A DNA stretch of 64,000 nt from Euglena gracilis (GCA_039621445.1 CP154955.1:50419080-50483079); one strand, 5' to 3'. Shown: positions 1 to 11,424, numbered from the stretch's first letter. The notes: generated from the letters alone by a model not told the origin. Translations and numbers: made by a program.

Positions 1-245
1 TTCCAGTCGTGGCTCTCCTCTTCTGCTGCCATTTCTGTGTCCCCATCAGAAGAGAACCTCTCTTTTCCTGACGCCCTCGCCTGGCGCCTACTCTGGTACC
101 ATTGAGGTTGGGTCCTGGTGCGTGTGCTTCGCCTGGGCTTGCTCTCCAGCAGTACCTCGGTTTCTGCCCATGCCAAACCGACATGCTGCCACTCGGCCTC
201 CTCCTCCAGCTGTATGCGCAACACGCCCTCCTCTCCCAAACCACA
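1..245 (-). pseudogene. Open coding fragment, possibly from a Ty1/copia-like retroelement
   Basis: On the minus strand one frame is open without a stop from about 245 to the window edge (about 80 codons). It is rich in charged residues and contains KPRRSTRTRTQPQWYQSRR, followed by an acidic stretch (MAAEEES). A basic RRSTRxRxxPxWY segment of this kind commonly links integrase and reverse transcriptase in Ty1/copia polyproteins; the enzyme domains themselves would lie outside the window. The frame breaks at about 245, where a truncated miniature element begins. It could instead be an exon of an unrelated minus-strand gene. Recognition is by motif style only. Confidence 0.35.
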
Positions 246-366
246 GTGGCGTTGCACCCTATCCCACCCCCCTCTGGGGGGACCCCCCCCCCCGGGGGGC
301 TCGGCCGGACCCACCCACCCTACCCCCCCCCTCCCCCCCCGGGGGTCCACGACTAAAAAACCGCTG
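246..366. mobile_element. Truncated hAT-like miniature element (right end only)
   Basis: The right terminus, ggtccacgactaaaaaaccg, matches the right ends of the bounded copies at 8415-8634 and 27961-28235, as does the internal run ctcggccggacccacccacc. The left half, which should begin CAGGGTTTTTTTAAGACC, is absent, so this is a 5'-truncated copy. Confidence 0.55.
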
Positions 367-369
367 GAT

Positions 370-1370
370 ATGGCAGGGGGGCCATCAGGATTGCCAGCCC
401 AGTAGCAGTTCCAACAACCCAACCCCAAAGGGAAGCCAGCAGAGAGGGACCCACCTGCGAGGCAGCGGACCGCCCAGACCAACCCCAGACAGGGCACGGA
501 GCGCAGGTACCAGCATGCAAGGGAACTACTGGTACCTAACAGCACACTTCCCACCCGCCACCTCCCCTAAGGCCGAGACTTGGTGACCTGGGTTTACCGA
601 AGCCGCGGGACCGTGAAGCCACATTGGAATTATTCACAGTCATGGCAGTGTGCCCGCGCCATGCATCTCCCACACAGAAAAGTGGGAAGAGGGCAAGAGG
701 CAAGAACAGCACTGGGGCACAAGGGTGTAGACCCACCCACAGGAACCACACCAACCATGCAAGGTGAGAGCATGTCCCACAAAACACCAGAGTTACAGCA
801 GAGTTGTTCACCCAGCCAGGGGGAGGAGCGAGAAATTGGTGATGGATTTTGGTGATCGCTGGCGACCATGGCAGTCGGGCCGACTAGTCACTAGCGACCA
901 CCAATAATGAGTCCACCCCCCCTCTAAAAGAGGTTTTCAGACCCCCTCTCCAAAAAAAAATGTGGCATGTGGTGGTGATCGGCAAGGCAAAGCATGGAAA
1001 CACCCTCCACCCAAAAAAAAATCTCAAGGTATTGGGGTTCTAAAAAATTTAAAAAAATTGTCAAGGTATTGGGGTCTAAAAAATTTTCCGACACTTTGCA
1101 ATGGTCACTGAAAAAAATTCCACCAGGTCTGCCCCCCCCCCACATGGATGGAACCAGGAAAACTCCTCACTTGAGCAACACTAGAGCACTGGTGTAAGAC
1201 ATATCACCCCATTTGGGCCATGTATGACAGCAAGATTTTTCTTGCCCCCCCCCCCCCGGAGCTGCACCAAGGCTTCTCTGTTTATGGCCGGCACTAACTT
1301 CGCTTCTGGCCCAGTTTGTGTGGTGATTGGCCAGGGACCGGGAGGGGGATTCCAGTTGTATGGACAACCC
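370..1370. other. No gene recognised
   Basis: Mixed sequence with short chance frames on both strands. 930-1140 holds A-rich and C-rich runs with a near-repeat of ggtattggggtctaaaaaatt (1027-1090). Nothing resembles an exon with splice signals. Confidence 0.5.
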
Positions 1371-1556
1371 TAACCCACACTCCCCAAGCTCCGCCGCCTG
1401 CCCAACCGCACACACCCGGCGGGAGACGTTCAGAGCCCAGATCCGAGCGGACGCCTGACGTACGCAGCGGACCTCCTCCGCGCCGCAGGGCGCCTGCGCT
1501 GCCCGCTGCTCATCGGAGGGGCAGGTTGGGGCAAAGGCCGCTCTCCAGTCAAGACC
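1371..1556 (-). CDS. Possible GC-rich exon, function unknown
   Basis: A GC-rich island in which one minus frame stays open through about 60 codons (reads WRAAFAPTCPSDEQRAA and on to VCAVGQAAELGE) with G/C at roughly three quarters of third positions. It lies downstream of the glycosyltransferase exon at 3562-3722 on the same strand and might continue that gene, but no family motif is visible and no splice sites could be chosen. Confidence 0.3.
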
Positions 1557-2485
1557 AAAGCCACAACAGGAGTCCTTGGTGCGCATCAGAGCTTCATGAA
1601 GTTCATTGTCCCACAGTTCACCCTTGCGATCAAGAGAAATTTGATGCCATTGTTTTCTTTTTGGTCGTTTTTTTTTGGGGGGGGGGCGTTTGATTTTTTT
1701 CAAAAAAACAAAAAATACAACATTTTAGAAAAAAACAAAACAAAACAGAAAAAACAAAACGTCGGCGGTAATTAGCACATTATTGGGCAGTCGACCAGAC
1801 CCACAAACTCCCTATCTTGCCAACTCGGGGCGGTGGAAAGGAGTTGCAAGGTTCCCTGTCCACCTGGTTACTCTCCAGCCGGCGAAGGTGGCCAAACTTG
1901 CTCCGTGTGGTATCCTTACCGATGCTGGGGTACCGAAACGACCTCCCGGCGGGTGTTTGTGGCCAAATTGACCCCGGGGAAAGGGAGAGGGGAGGGTGAG
2001 AGTGTGTTTGGCGGCTTGGAGCGGGGCCGTTGCTGGGGATCGACCGGACACGTCCCGAGGGGGCTCGGTTGCCTTGGAGGCCTCCGGGCAGTGGAAATTT
2101 GCCGATCGCATTTCACGGATGAAGGCGGCCGGCACGCCCGACGTTGCCACACAGCTGTATGTCACATGGTTCCGCGCGTATTACGTTATGCCACATTTTA
2201 TACATACATTATTTATACACATATGTGTGTGTGGCATGAAGCCACTTGTGTACGGAGGGCTCATAGGGTTATTGAAGGAGTCGGGTTAGGATTAAGATTT
2301 TTAGGTCAAAGTTAGGCCGAACTGTTTTACCTAACTTCTCCCAAAAGAAGGCCAAACTTCTGGCCTAACTTTGTCCTGAAGTTAGGCCAGAATTTGGGCC
2401 TAAAAAATCTGAACCCTGCCAACTCTTTCAATGACCCTATGAACCCCTTGGTGCACAAATGGCCACATGCCATACACACACAAAT

Positions 2486-2740
<255 letters not shown>

Positions 2741-3420
2741 TAGATATATTACGTCATAATGTTTGTATGAAAACATATACACTATATAGATGCTATACAT
2801 AATATATAATGTAATATAATACATACTTTATGGTATTTTGAGGTGAAAGAAGTTTTTTTTGCCTGAATCCCTGGCACAGGTATGGCGTATCCTTACTGCA
2901 AGGTAGTATCCTTACTACCTTGAACGCTTTTTCCCACACGTGTGTGTTGATGAGATGATCCTATCGGTCTCTTTATCTTCTAGGGGATCTGGATCAACCT
3001 CTTGGGGCAGGGGGAACGCACATTGCCCGTCCAAAAATGCGACACAGAAAAAATGGGAAAACCGCATATAAACCCCCCCAAAAAACACAATTTCGAGGTT
3101 CAATGCACTTTGGGTGTAACAAAAATGTCTAATTAAAATTGTAATTGTAAACTGTGATTTTGGTGATTCTAAAACACACTTCTGTTGACTAAAAAAATCA
3201 GCATCATCAAAAATGACCAAAAAAAAACTGCCGAAAAGTTGGTTCCAGGGAAAAATTAAGTCAAAAATGTGGTATTTTCAATTCGAGAACATTTGCCAGC
3301 AAGAAATGGAAACTGGGAGGGGAAAAAAAGCGTCAAAACCCTCCAAATTTCACAATAATCGAAAAATTCAAAAATGGTGGGCTCTACCACACGTAACAAA
3401 CACCCACCCAAACAAACAAA

Positions 3421-3560
3421 CAAACACACACACACACACACACACCACACACACACACACGCACACACACACACCACACCACACCACACAACACAACGCA
3501 ACGCAACGCACACACACACACACACACACACACACCACAACACACAACACACACACACAT
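3421..3560. repeat. CA-rich microsatellite
   Basis: CA dinucleotide repeats interrupted by CCACA and ACGCA pentamers. It directly follows the 3' side of the exon at 3562-3722, so the donor of that exon probably lies at its edge. Confidence 0.9.
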
Positions 3561-3561
3561 G

Positions 3562-3722
3562 TGATGACGTCGGCCCTGCGACGGTGGCCCGCAGCGACCG
3601 CCCGTCGACGAAGAAGCTCTCCCAGCCCGCCGGCTCGTCCTCCCCGACCACCGCCCACACCCGGGCCGCCGGCAGCGCCGCAGTCACCTCCGCCCAGAAC
3701 GGCGCGCTGCGCGTCACACTCC
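3562..3722 (-). CDS. Glycosyltransferase exon (SVTR...GEDEP block)
   Basis: The acceptor gccgcccccgcag ends at 3723. The exon begins with two bases that complete the split glycine codon of the exon at 5708-5842, giving VVYGSVTR across the junction. It then reads FWAEVTAALPAARVW and VVGEDEP. In the WDC-type glycosyltransferases I recognise, VxYGSxxR is followed by a helix and a GED turn, so the order and spacing fit well. Third positions are almost all G or C. The 3' limit is approximate: GTCGCA, GTCATC and GTGTGT are all candidate donors. Confidence 0.65.
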
Positions 3723-3959
3723 CTGCGGGGGCGGCGGACCTCAAACCCATCCAGCCTTCAAACTTCTCTCAGGCTACCACTGAACTTTGGGCCATCAAAC
3801 CGGTTTCCATTTCAGACATTCAGCACATGCACCCGACCCCTCCCGCAAGCCACACAACCCGAAACAATACACAAGCTTCTGGGTGCGGGTATCGACTGGT
3901 TTTGGCCCAGGCCACAGATTAACTTAACTCACCGGTGTGACCCCTCCCCCACCCGGAAG

Positions 3960-4200
3960 TGTTTTTGGCCCCCCCCTGTAAATTGGCTATATCTCGGGCT
4001 AGGCAGGGAGTTGCAAGGAAATCAAAATACCCTTGGATAGACGTTTTAAAGGCTTCAATTTTAGGTATCCGGGCATTTTGCTCGATTTTGCTTCGTTTTC
4101 GAGATTGTTGGCATTTCTCGATTATTTTCCCAGAATGGGCGGTGAAATGGCCGTTTCTTGGGCCGGACGGGGAAATAGTGACCGTGGAGGAATGTGGAGC
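3960..4200. repeat. Copy of the dispersed 'ctcgggctaggc' family
   Basis: Contains tatctcgggctaggcaggga and a downstream cgttttcgagatt, both shared with blocks near 12820, 22890 and 42800. See the entry at 42480-43180. Confidence 0.55.
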
Positions 4201-4559
4201 GTTCCTAGGGTTGGCAAAAAAAAACTACCAAAGCGACCTGGCGCGGGGTGGCCAACCTCTCCCCTCCCCGGGTGAGGGTAGGGACTGAATGGTTTTTCCA
4301 AAACAGTGACTGACTAGTTTTTGGAAGAGTGAAAATGACCCCCCCCCTCCGGGGTCGATAAAAATTGTCAAGGACCCCGCCTAAGCCCAAGCAAGAGGAT
4401 TTGCCAGCTTGGTTATTGAGCCAGGGGCAGGCCCCTGAGTGATATTTACGCGATACCCACCTTGGGTGTGGGCATGTGCCGTCATTCTGAAAAAACCAGC
4501 CACCCACCCGGGGGGGGGGGTCGGCCAGTTTGTATGATGGGCAGGCATCATTTTTTCAA

Positions 4560-4940
4560 GGCACCTTTCCCTTAAACCTTAAAATGCCTTAAAACATGCC
4601 TTGAAATGTGGCCAAAATGCATTAAAATGCCTTAAAACTTTGGGCTGGCAGAATCTTCTCCAACCAAGCAAAATTGAAAAGCGCAAAGTCCCGGCAAAAA
4701 CAGGTCAACTCGGCAAGAAAAAGTATTTCTGGCATCGCTGGAACATTGTCCCTCCAACCAAAACTCCAAAAAGTGTGCCTTTTGACTTTCTCAACTTTGG
4801 GCCACAAAAAATCAAAATTGTTGGTTCGATGCCAGGGCAGCCCTTTGACGCCTTTGAAAATGGCCTTAAAGGCCTTAAAAGGCCTTAAAAATGCCTTAAA
4901 ATGCTTTAAATTTTTTGAAAATTTTTGCTTTAAAACCCTG
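4560..4940. repeat. Miniature element built on CTTAAAAxGCC repeats and the 'tggcatcgctgg' core
   Basis: Flanks are made of short CCTTAAAA(T/G)GCC units (4568-4650 and 4862-4930). The centre has ggcaaaaacaggtcaactcg and tctggcatcgctggaacatt, the same core seen at about 24780, 29270 and 61480. Confidence 0.5.
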
Positions 4941-5707
4941 ACGATGGGGTCCAATCATTTTCACACACACAGACAAATGCAAAGAGTTCATCTGTTCATC
5001 GACAAAGGAGATTTAATTGACGCACACTGCAATTTTTTTGGACCATCTGAAGCCATTTTTTCACAACAAGTCCAAGTGTTTTTTGAAACTCAAACATATC
5101 CCATCATCCTTGCTTCCCGTCATTTTTCTATCTGGACTGCTTTGGACAGAAACTTTTCAAGGGGGTGTTGAAATGCAAAAAAAAACCCATTGTGAGTGTC
5201 AAAGGAATCCAATTGGCTGACTCCCTCCCAGGAAGAGGGTGAAACCAAAAACGTCCAAAACGTAAGCAAAATGTGATGGAATAGGTGGCGAATTCTGGGA
5301 AGGTTTTCGGTTTTGAAAGTTTCACAGCCAAATTTGCAACTAGTCCTTTTCTAAAGGGCACCACCTTCTTCTTATGACCTGCTGAGTCGAAAGAATACTT
5401 TGGAGCCTGTTTGGAAGCAGCATGTTGGCTTGAATAATTTGGTGGGGAGGGCAATGAATGATGGTTCCAGTAACCCAGCACCACACAAATCTGCTCCCTC
5501 CCAGCCCTTTCCCCCCCCCTACCACCTTGGTTGCAATAGCTCTGGGGGGTCGGACATGGCTCCAACGGGTTGACTCCAACAGCTCATGGGGACAACAAGC
5601 GGGAGGGGGGGCAGGACGTTAGAACTTTTTTTTTGAAAAGTCATTTATTGGACAGTTTTATACTCCGTAGGTTTCTCTGCACTGATGGTATTCTGCTCGG
5701 GGCATAC

Positions 5708-5842
5708 CATACACCACCAACTTGTAGTACCCGGCCCGGAGCCGCCGCACCACCTCCCCGTCTGGGACGCCGGGGCTGTGTAGCGCCGGGTCCAGCGCCA
5801 TGGCGAACCCCATACCGTTGCCATACAACTTGCGGTAGTCAC
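5708..5842 (-). CDS. Glycosyltransferase exon (YGNGMGF...YYKLVVYG block)
   Basis: Acceptor ggtccggtgcag and strong donor GTATGC bound a 135-nt exon that starts with two bases and ends with one base of a codon. It encodes YRKLYGNGMGF, then EVVRRLRAGYYKLVVYG. In this family a YGxGF turn precedes a (D/K)LVVYG strand that runs into an SxxR turn, and here the SVTR turn begins the next exon. Phase and motif agree, so this boundary pair is secure. The protein continues to exon 3562-3722. Confidence 0.75.
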
Positions 5843-5865
5843 CTGCACCGGACCAGACAAACATT

Positions 5866-6240
5866 CACTTCGTGACCCCTGGGGACTACTTTTTCCCCGG
5901 GCCCAAACCTAACCACCCATTTTTTGAAAACCCCACCCACAACACCCCAAGGGGGTTGGGGTTGCCCACCCACCCACCCACAAAACCTATCCAAATAATC
6001 CAAACCCCTTGAAAGATCTTGGATTGGCCTTCGGCTGGGCAAAAACTCACCACCCCCTCTTCTGTGCTGGCGCTGTGTTCCAACTCTGGCCCGTTGTCTG
6101 TGCGCGTGGAGGTGGCCGAAGCCTGGCGGGACTTGGGGGGGGGGGGTCCAGCGTTCCCAACCCACCCATCTACTCTCGAAAACCCCCCAACGACCCCCCC
6201 CCCAGGTGTGCACTGTCCCCACCCCCCAGAGAAGGGGACA
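5866..6240. repeat. Repeat unit occupying the 3' part of an intron
   Basis: Starts 24 bp from the acceptor of exon 5708-5842 with cacttcgtgacccctgggga, then gggcccaaacctaaccaccc and tttttgaaaaccccacccac. The same order of motifs begins 24 bp from the acceptor of exon 11251-11403. Confidence 0.6.
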
Positions 6241-6394
6241 CACAGGTGCCAGGTGAATCTATGATTCAGACCTTCAACTTCGAACTTCAAGGGTTGGTGG
6301 CAGGAAAAATATAAAAAAATTCCATTCCAGACAGTCTGCTGGAAGGCGACATGGTAGGAGGGTATGGTGAACTTCACTCATACCCCTCCGTGCA

Positions 6395-6880
6395 CACCCA
6401 CACACTCATAAACACACACCCATGCACAATGTACACACATGCGCGAGCACAACAATAAACAAGCAAACACCTATGTGCACAACATACATACAAACACACA
6501 CACATACAGACACGCGTGCAAACACACACACCCAGACGTAAAGACACACACGCAAACATGGCACACTTACAGACACACAAACACATGCACACACACAAAC
6601 TCGCACACATAACCCCTCCCCAAATAGAAGCAACCCCCCTCTACAAGCAACCACCTAATATAACCAACTGGTTGCTCATATTTGGGGGGTTTGCAAACAC
6701 ACACACACACACACACAACCACACATACACCTGCAGACGCAAACACATGCAGACAAACAAACAAGCACACACAAACGAAAACACATGCACAATGTACACA
6801 CACACACGGACGGGCGCAACAACAAACAAACAAGCAAATGCGCATCATCACATATGCACAACATACACACACCGTCCCAG
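6395..6880. repeat. CA-rich low-complexity tract
   Basis: Two CA/CAAACA-rich stretches (6395-6620 and 6695-6870) around a short unique piece. The long frames here read only as cysteine/valine or threonine/histidine repeats and are not genes. Confidence 0.85.
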
Positions 6881-7099
6881 TCAGCATACATGTAATGGGG
6901 CTCCTGCCACACATGCAAGTTGGGGCCAAGGACGTCCCGTGGGTGCAGGCCTGCATTGCCCGAAGACCATCACCCAAGGAAGCTATATTTTGGTGCTTAG
7001 GGGGCAACCTTTGCTGGAACAAGAACTCAGAAAGGCATACCGACAGAGAACCTCCCCCCGAAAAACACCACCCCAAAGGTCAATGGCAAAAAACGCTAC

Positions 7100-7345
7100 C
7101 CAACTGACCGTTTTTATTGGGGGGTAAAACCCCGGTGCCCAAATGGTACGCAGTGCCCAAATAAGTGTCGAAGGGCCCGAAAGTGAAGTCCAAAAAAGTG
7201 CGCACCCCCCCAAAGCCAATATTCACTAAACCGCTTTCAGATACTGCCCAAATTAGTGTCACACCCCTGTTGGTCCAAAACTACGGTCCAATAATGCACA
7301 CCCATGCACTTAAATGGGGGTGGGGGTTTAACCAGGGGGATTCTC
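7100..7345. repeat. Miniature element with GTGCCCAAATAAGTG units
   Basis: Repeats of gtgcccaaat(a)agtg and a right part with gtccaaaactacggtcc, aataatgcacaccc and gggggtttaac. These parts recur in the same order at 27570-27960. Confidence 0.5.
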
Positions 7346-7441
7346 GGCTGGCATATCATACGTCCGCCAAATTCTCAAAAATCCCAAAAATCGGGCTGGA
7401 AGACGAGCAGGATTGGTTGGTTGTCTCCAAGAGGGAGCAAT

Positions 7442-7498
7442 AAAAGACAAGAAGAAGACAAGAAGAAGACAAGAAGAAGACAAGAAGAAGACAAGAAG
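7442..7498. repeat. GACAAGAAGAA minisatellite
   Basis: Five tandem 12-bp units of gacaagaagaa. The tract touches the 3' side of the glycosyltransferase exon at 7504-7630, whose donor may be one of its GTCTTC steps on the minus strand. Confidence 0.9.
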
Positions 7499-7503
7499 GG
7501 TGC

Positions 7504-7630
7504 AGTCCCGGGCAGGCCGGCGAAGACGGAGTTGGCCTGGTAGTCGATGTGGCGGGCGAGGTAGCGGTCCAGGAACAGCACCGGCCCGCTGGCACAGGGG
7601 TCGCCGCGCCGGGCCCCCCGGGGACCGCCG
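7504..7630 (-). CDS. Glycosyltransferase exon (GPVLFLDRY...IDYQANSVFAGL block)
   Basis: Reads GPVLFLDRYLARHIDYQANS then VFAGLPG, matching the N-terminal part of WDC-type glycosyltransferases, where a VLFL strand is followed by a DYxxD/N helix and a GL turn. G/C dominates third positions. Possible acceptors are gtgtcag at 7631 or gtgccag at 7589. The donor is unclear. It is the most upstream recognised exon of the gene that continues at 5842 and 3722. Confidence 0.55.
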
Positions 7631-8414
7631 CTGACACTGTCCCGTCCAGGCTGCTTTTTTACAAAACCAAAAACCACGGGGGGATTCCTTGTGCCATAGG
7701 GTGCCAACCCATACCACCCCCCCCCCCCGTGTGCATTGCCGCTGTTTTTTTGGTTCCTTCTATCCCCTCTTCTGGCCTGGCGCTGTTGTCCGCCTTTAGC
7801 CCTGTTGGACTCTGTGTTTGTGGAGGTGGCCGGAGCTTGGCGAGTCTTTTCTTGTTGAGTTTGCCGGCTTGACTTTACACTGTGGTTCCCAGCTTGGTGG
7901 GCAAGTCCACCAAATTGGGGACAAACTTGTGCCTTGTGAGGGGGGGGGCTTGGTTTTGGGTCCCAGCCCCAGCTGATCCAGGCAGTTATCCACTGAAAAT
8001 GGCCCTCGGGCCCCTGACACCTTCGGCGCCGGGGGGGGGATGCTACATAGCACTACCCACTAACGCGGCACCTACCCCCTTGCCCATAGCACCCAGCCCC
8101 CTGGGGGGGGGGAGGGTGCAATCTCGTTAAACAGAAGCCTGCCCCTGTCCTCGCGGTGCTGTTTGTCATGCCCAAGAACCTGTCAGTGTCCTGCCCAAGA
8201 AACGCCCACCAGTGACCGCTTCCAGATGGAGGCAAAACAACCTCCTAAGAGCTCCTTCCCACCAGGTGTCGTGGCCAAAACCAAAACAAAACTTCTCTTG
8301 GGACCCCGGCAACGAATCCAGCAGCGCGCATCATGAAGCGCACAAGGGAGTCGGGTTCCGCGCGGCTTGCGGGGTCGTGCTGCCCAGCCCACACAAAATT
8401 AAGCTTGCACCAGC

Positions 8415-8634
8415 CAGGGTTTTTTTAAGACCAGGGGGGGGACCCACTCAATTCCCCCAAAAAAGGCCAAAAATCGCGAAAATGCTATACAAAAAGGGCA
8501 CCTTTTCAAAATTTTCTGCGCCAAAGGCGCCGAAAAGTATATCCCACCACCCCCTGGGGGGACCCCCTGGGGCGGGGGCTCAGCCGGACCCACCCGTCCT
8601 ACCCCCCGGGTCCAAGACTAAAAAAAAAACTCTG
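8415..8634. mobile_element. hAT-like miniature element with 8-bp target duplication
   Basis: Inverted ends CAGGGTTTTTTTAAGACC and CAGAGTTTTTTTTTTAGTC bound 220 bp. The flanks are gcaccagc (8407-8414) and gctccagc (8635-8642), a 7/8 match. CAGGG-type ends with 8-bp duplications are the signature of hAT transposons. It is too small to encode transposase, so it is non-autonomous. Confidence 0.75.
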
Positions 8635-8884
8635 GCTCCAGCCCACTCTTCCACGCTTCTGCCACAGCTGCGCGGGGTCATCGCCTCACCAAAATACTCC
8701 CCCCCCCCCACGGTACGACGCCACACCAGGGGGCTTATCGGCGCAAAGACCGGAAGAATGTACCATGAAACAAACCTCAAAATGTGCGGGCAACTCCCAA
8801 AAAACACAGTACAAATCAAAAAAAAAGTTGCAGAAGAAACGAGATGGTCCTCCCTCGGTCTCTGCCCAAAGTCGCCCGGGCCAC

Positions 8885-8938
8885 AAGTCAAGTGGTTCCG
8901 GAAGAACTCCCAGACCTCCTGTCGGAGCCGGCCGTACT
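8885..8938 (-). CDS. Glycosyltransferase exon (YGRLRQEVWEFFRNHLT block)
   Basis: After acceptor gtcggacgcag the minus strand reads YGRLRQEVWEFFRNHLTC, typical of the C-terminal helix of WDC-type glycosyltransferases (Y..L...L.Y.R.HLT). GC-rich codons extend upstream as SLSDAE, so an earlier acceptor is possible. GTGGCC is the suggested donor; if it is not used, the frame runs on to about 8860. It follows the exon at 10196-10329, but the phase between the two was not resolved. Confidence 0.5.
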
Positions 8939-9203
8939 CTGCGTCCGACAGGGAGGCCGCGGGCGCAGGGGCGGGTGGGGGCGGGCAGCCCCAGGGGGGG
9001 GGGGTACTCCTCTTCTGAACTGCACACCCCCTCCCCCACTGGGATTGTGCTTTCTGCACTTTGGACCATTTCCGGCAACGTTGGTGCACGTTGGGCTAGC
9101 GATGGCTGGTTTTGGAAAGTTTTGTCCGGTTGGGCCGATCTTTTGATCAGTTTCGACCATCTTCGCCGTTTCAGACAGTTGGTCCATTGCTGGCAATTTT
9201 GGT

Positions 9204-9662
9204 CAGTCCGGACAAAAATTACGGCAGACAAAAAACATTGGAATCCACCCCAATTTTCCTATAAAATTTTCCCATATTTTTTGTCCTGTACATATTTCCG
9301 ACGCCCGTTGGAAGAGCCACTCTCAGAGGCAGTCAAATTTCATTCACAATAGACCAGGTTATGCAATATTGGCAACCCTTGGGGTTTATTTTGTGATGCA
9401 AATTACAAAAAACATCACCAGAAATACATTTTGACCATTTTTTGGAATTTCGCGTTGACCTTTTGCCAGAAAATATTCGTTAAAGCTGAAAAAAAATTTC
9501 CCCTGAAATTTGGGGTTTTCCCATAGTTATTTTAATAATCATAATATCATTACTATAATAGCAATAATGATTATGATAATTCTTTTCAAAATTAGAATTT
9601 TACAATATTTTATTCCTGTAATTTTCCCGTAATTTTTGTCTCCGGTGGTTTTTGTCTGCACT
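9204..9662. mobile_element. Miniature element with GTCCGGACAAAAA ends
   Basis: Left end cagtccggacaaaaatta is inverted imperfectly at the right as ttttgtctgcact. Interior pieces (ccagaaaat, ccctgaaattt, cccata) are shared with the copy at 62236-62622. No coding capacity. Confidence 0.55.
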
Positions 9663-10195
9663 ATTCCTTCCAAAAAAGGCCAGAAACTTCATTCCTAAAA
9701 AGTGTGCACACGTGAACTTATTGGGGGGGTGCAAGATGAAGATTGCCTGTTGGGTCTTGGCATGGTAGGGAGAGGGAGAATTTATTTGCCTCCTGATGTC
9801 GCACACTGGGAGGAAGCCAAGGGGACAAAATAGTCTGAAAAATTGTAATTGAAAATGTAATTGCGTTGAAAGGAATTTTTTTGGTCCCGAAGCTTGCAAA
9901 AATGGGTAAGCCTGGAAGACCTTGAAACCCTCCCATTTTTTGTTAGGAGGTTAAAAACATGCAAAGAAAAGCAGGAGGCATCACCTTGGGCCTTGTGGTG
10001 AAAATTTGGCCGGCACAGGATTGCCCAGGGGAGGTTGTCCCCCATACCCGTGAAAATCATTCGGGCAGAGACATGGGGTACCCGGCATGTGGAGATCAAT
10101 ATGTCTCACGTGGTGCACACGGTGTGTGACGCGGTGTATGTGGTGTGCGACGCGGTGCACGCAGTGTGCAACGTGGTGGAGGCGGCGGCGGGGAC

Positions 10196-10329
10196 CCCAT
10201 CCACTCCTGGAGGGCTGCCATCTCTGCAAAACACTCCTTGGGGTGGTGGAACATGGTGAGCGGGTCCGGGCAGGGTTTGGCATCCGCCCAGCACACAGCG
10301 TGGGGGGGTCTAGACGAATGCCGCCAATG
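10196..10329 (-). CDS. Glycosyltransferase exon (MFHHPKECFAEMAAL block)
   Basis: Reads WADAKPCPDPLTMFHHPKE and then CFAEMAALQEW. In WDC-type glycosyltransferases the WDCLRHYEI block is followed by cP..tM..FPKE...EA..L, so this fits directly after exon 11251-11403. The acceptor caccccag at 10330 would give phase 0, compatible with a GTGTGG donor on the preceding exon. The donor GTCCCC is a guess. Confidence 0.5.
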
Positions 10330-10587
10330 CTGGGGTGGGGAGGGGGGCATCTGGACCATCCCCCCTTAGTTGCACTGAGGCTTCTTGTCTGCTTATGGCC
10401 GGCGTTAACTTGGCTTCTGGCCCAATTTGTTGTGTGGTGAGTGGCCAGGGACCCCTTGCACCACCACTGCTGTTGTGTTGCCCCCGCCTGGCCGGGTGAG
10501 GAACTCTGGTGTAATTCCAGCGCTGTGGGGACGCACACCCGCCTTGTGTGGTTGGTGTGGTTCTCGTGGGTGGACTCTCCTAAACCC

Positions 10588-10800
10588 CCCCCCCCGATGG
10601 TTCAGGAGCACAAACACCCCGAAAACAGCCGCCTGCCGCACGCCACACCCTGGGTCCAAGCCGCTGGGGTCCCGGAATCGGTAAAGCGCCCCTGCAGCGG
10701 AGGCGGGAGGTGGTCAGCACGACTGGCCGGCCCCTGTGCACAGACATCACTGTACCTGCGACCACTCGTGCGGTTCGCATTCGCATCCACACCAGGGGGG
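10588..10800 (-). CDS. GC-rich island, possible exon
   Basis: Minus frames are open for 60-70 codons, one reading VVAGTVMSVHRGRPVVLTTS. It sits between two glycosyltransferase exons. Third-position bias does not single out a frame and no family motif is visible, so it may be an alternative exon or chance. Confidence 0.2.
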
Positions 10801-11099
10801 GGGCTTGTGTGGGGTGACCCGAGTGATGTGGGGTGACCGGGGTGATGTGAGGTGTCCCAGGGGGGGGGGGATGCGCAAAACTGCACAAAAAAAAGGGCAA
10901 ATGTGCAAAAAAAAGCACCAAAAATACTCCCTTGCACAGCCTCCTCTTTTTAAAATATATTTTTCTGGGTGGCCTAGGAGTCCGTACCAGCGCTGTGGTC
11001 AGTTACAATAAACTCATAGGGGATAAGGAGACGACAGCGACGCACAATAGCCCGTATACACAAACACTCACACCCTCACCTGTGCACATAACACACCCA

Positions 11100-11100
11100 G

Positions 11101-11132
<32 letters not shown>

Positions 11133-11135
11133 CAC
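11100..11135. repeat. CA microsatellite
   Basis: Short pure CA run followed by CAACA and CAGCA variants to about 11185. Confidence 0.85.
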
Positions 11136-11250
11136 ACGCAACACAAACACAGCACAGCACAACATACAAAAAAAACACAAACACATCATCAATTTTATCA
11201 GAGCCAACTGTTTCTTTCAATCAGCCCCCCCACCTGCCCCAGCCACACAC

Positions 11251-11403
11251 CGGCCACCAGGATCTCGAGGTGCCGCAGGCAGTCCCAGCCCGCCTTCCGC
11301 TTCGTGAACACCGTCCGCGCCGCGGCGTACTTCGCGAGGTACGCCTCCTCGTCCGCCGTGCCGTACACCCGCACGCCCTTCAGGAAGCGCCCGTGCTTCG
11401 ACG
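11251..11403 (-). CDS. Glycosyltransferase exon with WDCLRHLEI signature
   Basis: Acceptor accccggtccag ends at 11404. The exon reads VYGTADEEAYLAKYAAARTV, then FTKRKAGWDCLRHLEILVAG. The K(K/R)xGWDCxRHxEI segment marks a eukaryotic and algal glycosyltransferase-like family, where it lies in the C-terminal GT-B half that binds the nucleotide sugar. In relatives I recall, the residue after RH is usually Y; here it is L. The donor is GTGTGG, with the cut after GCC-G or GCC-GGT. The N-terminal half was not found upstream within 17 kb, so the gene is scattered or is a remnant. Confidence 0.65.
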
Positions 11404-11424
11404 CTGGACCGGGGGTGGGGAGGA

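Noticed and set aside
3213-4040. 275-codon plus-strand frame
   Set aside because: Runs through a CA repeat (HTHTHT) and the antisense of a well-supported minus-strand glycosyltransferase exon.
6374-7127. Long frames on both strands
   Set aside because: Cysteine/valine or threonine/histidine translations of CA-rich sequence.
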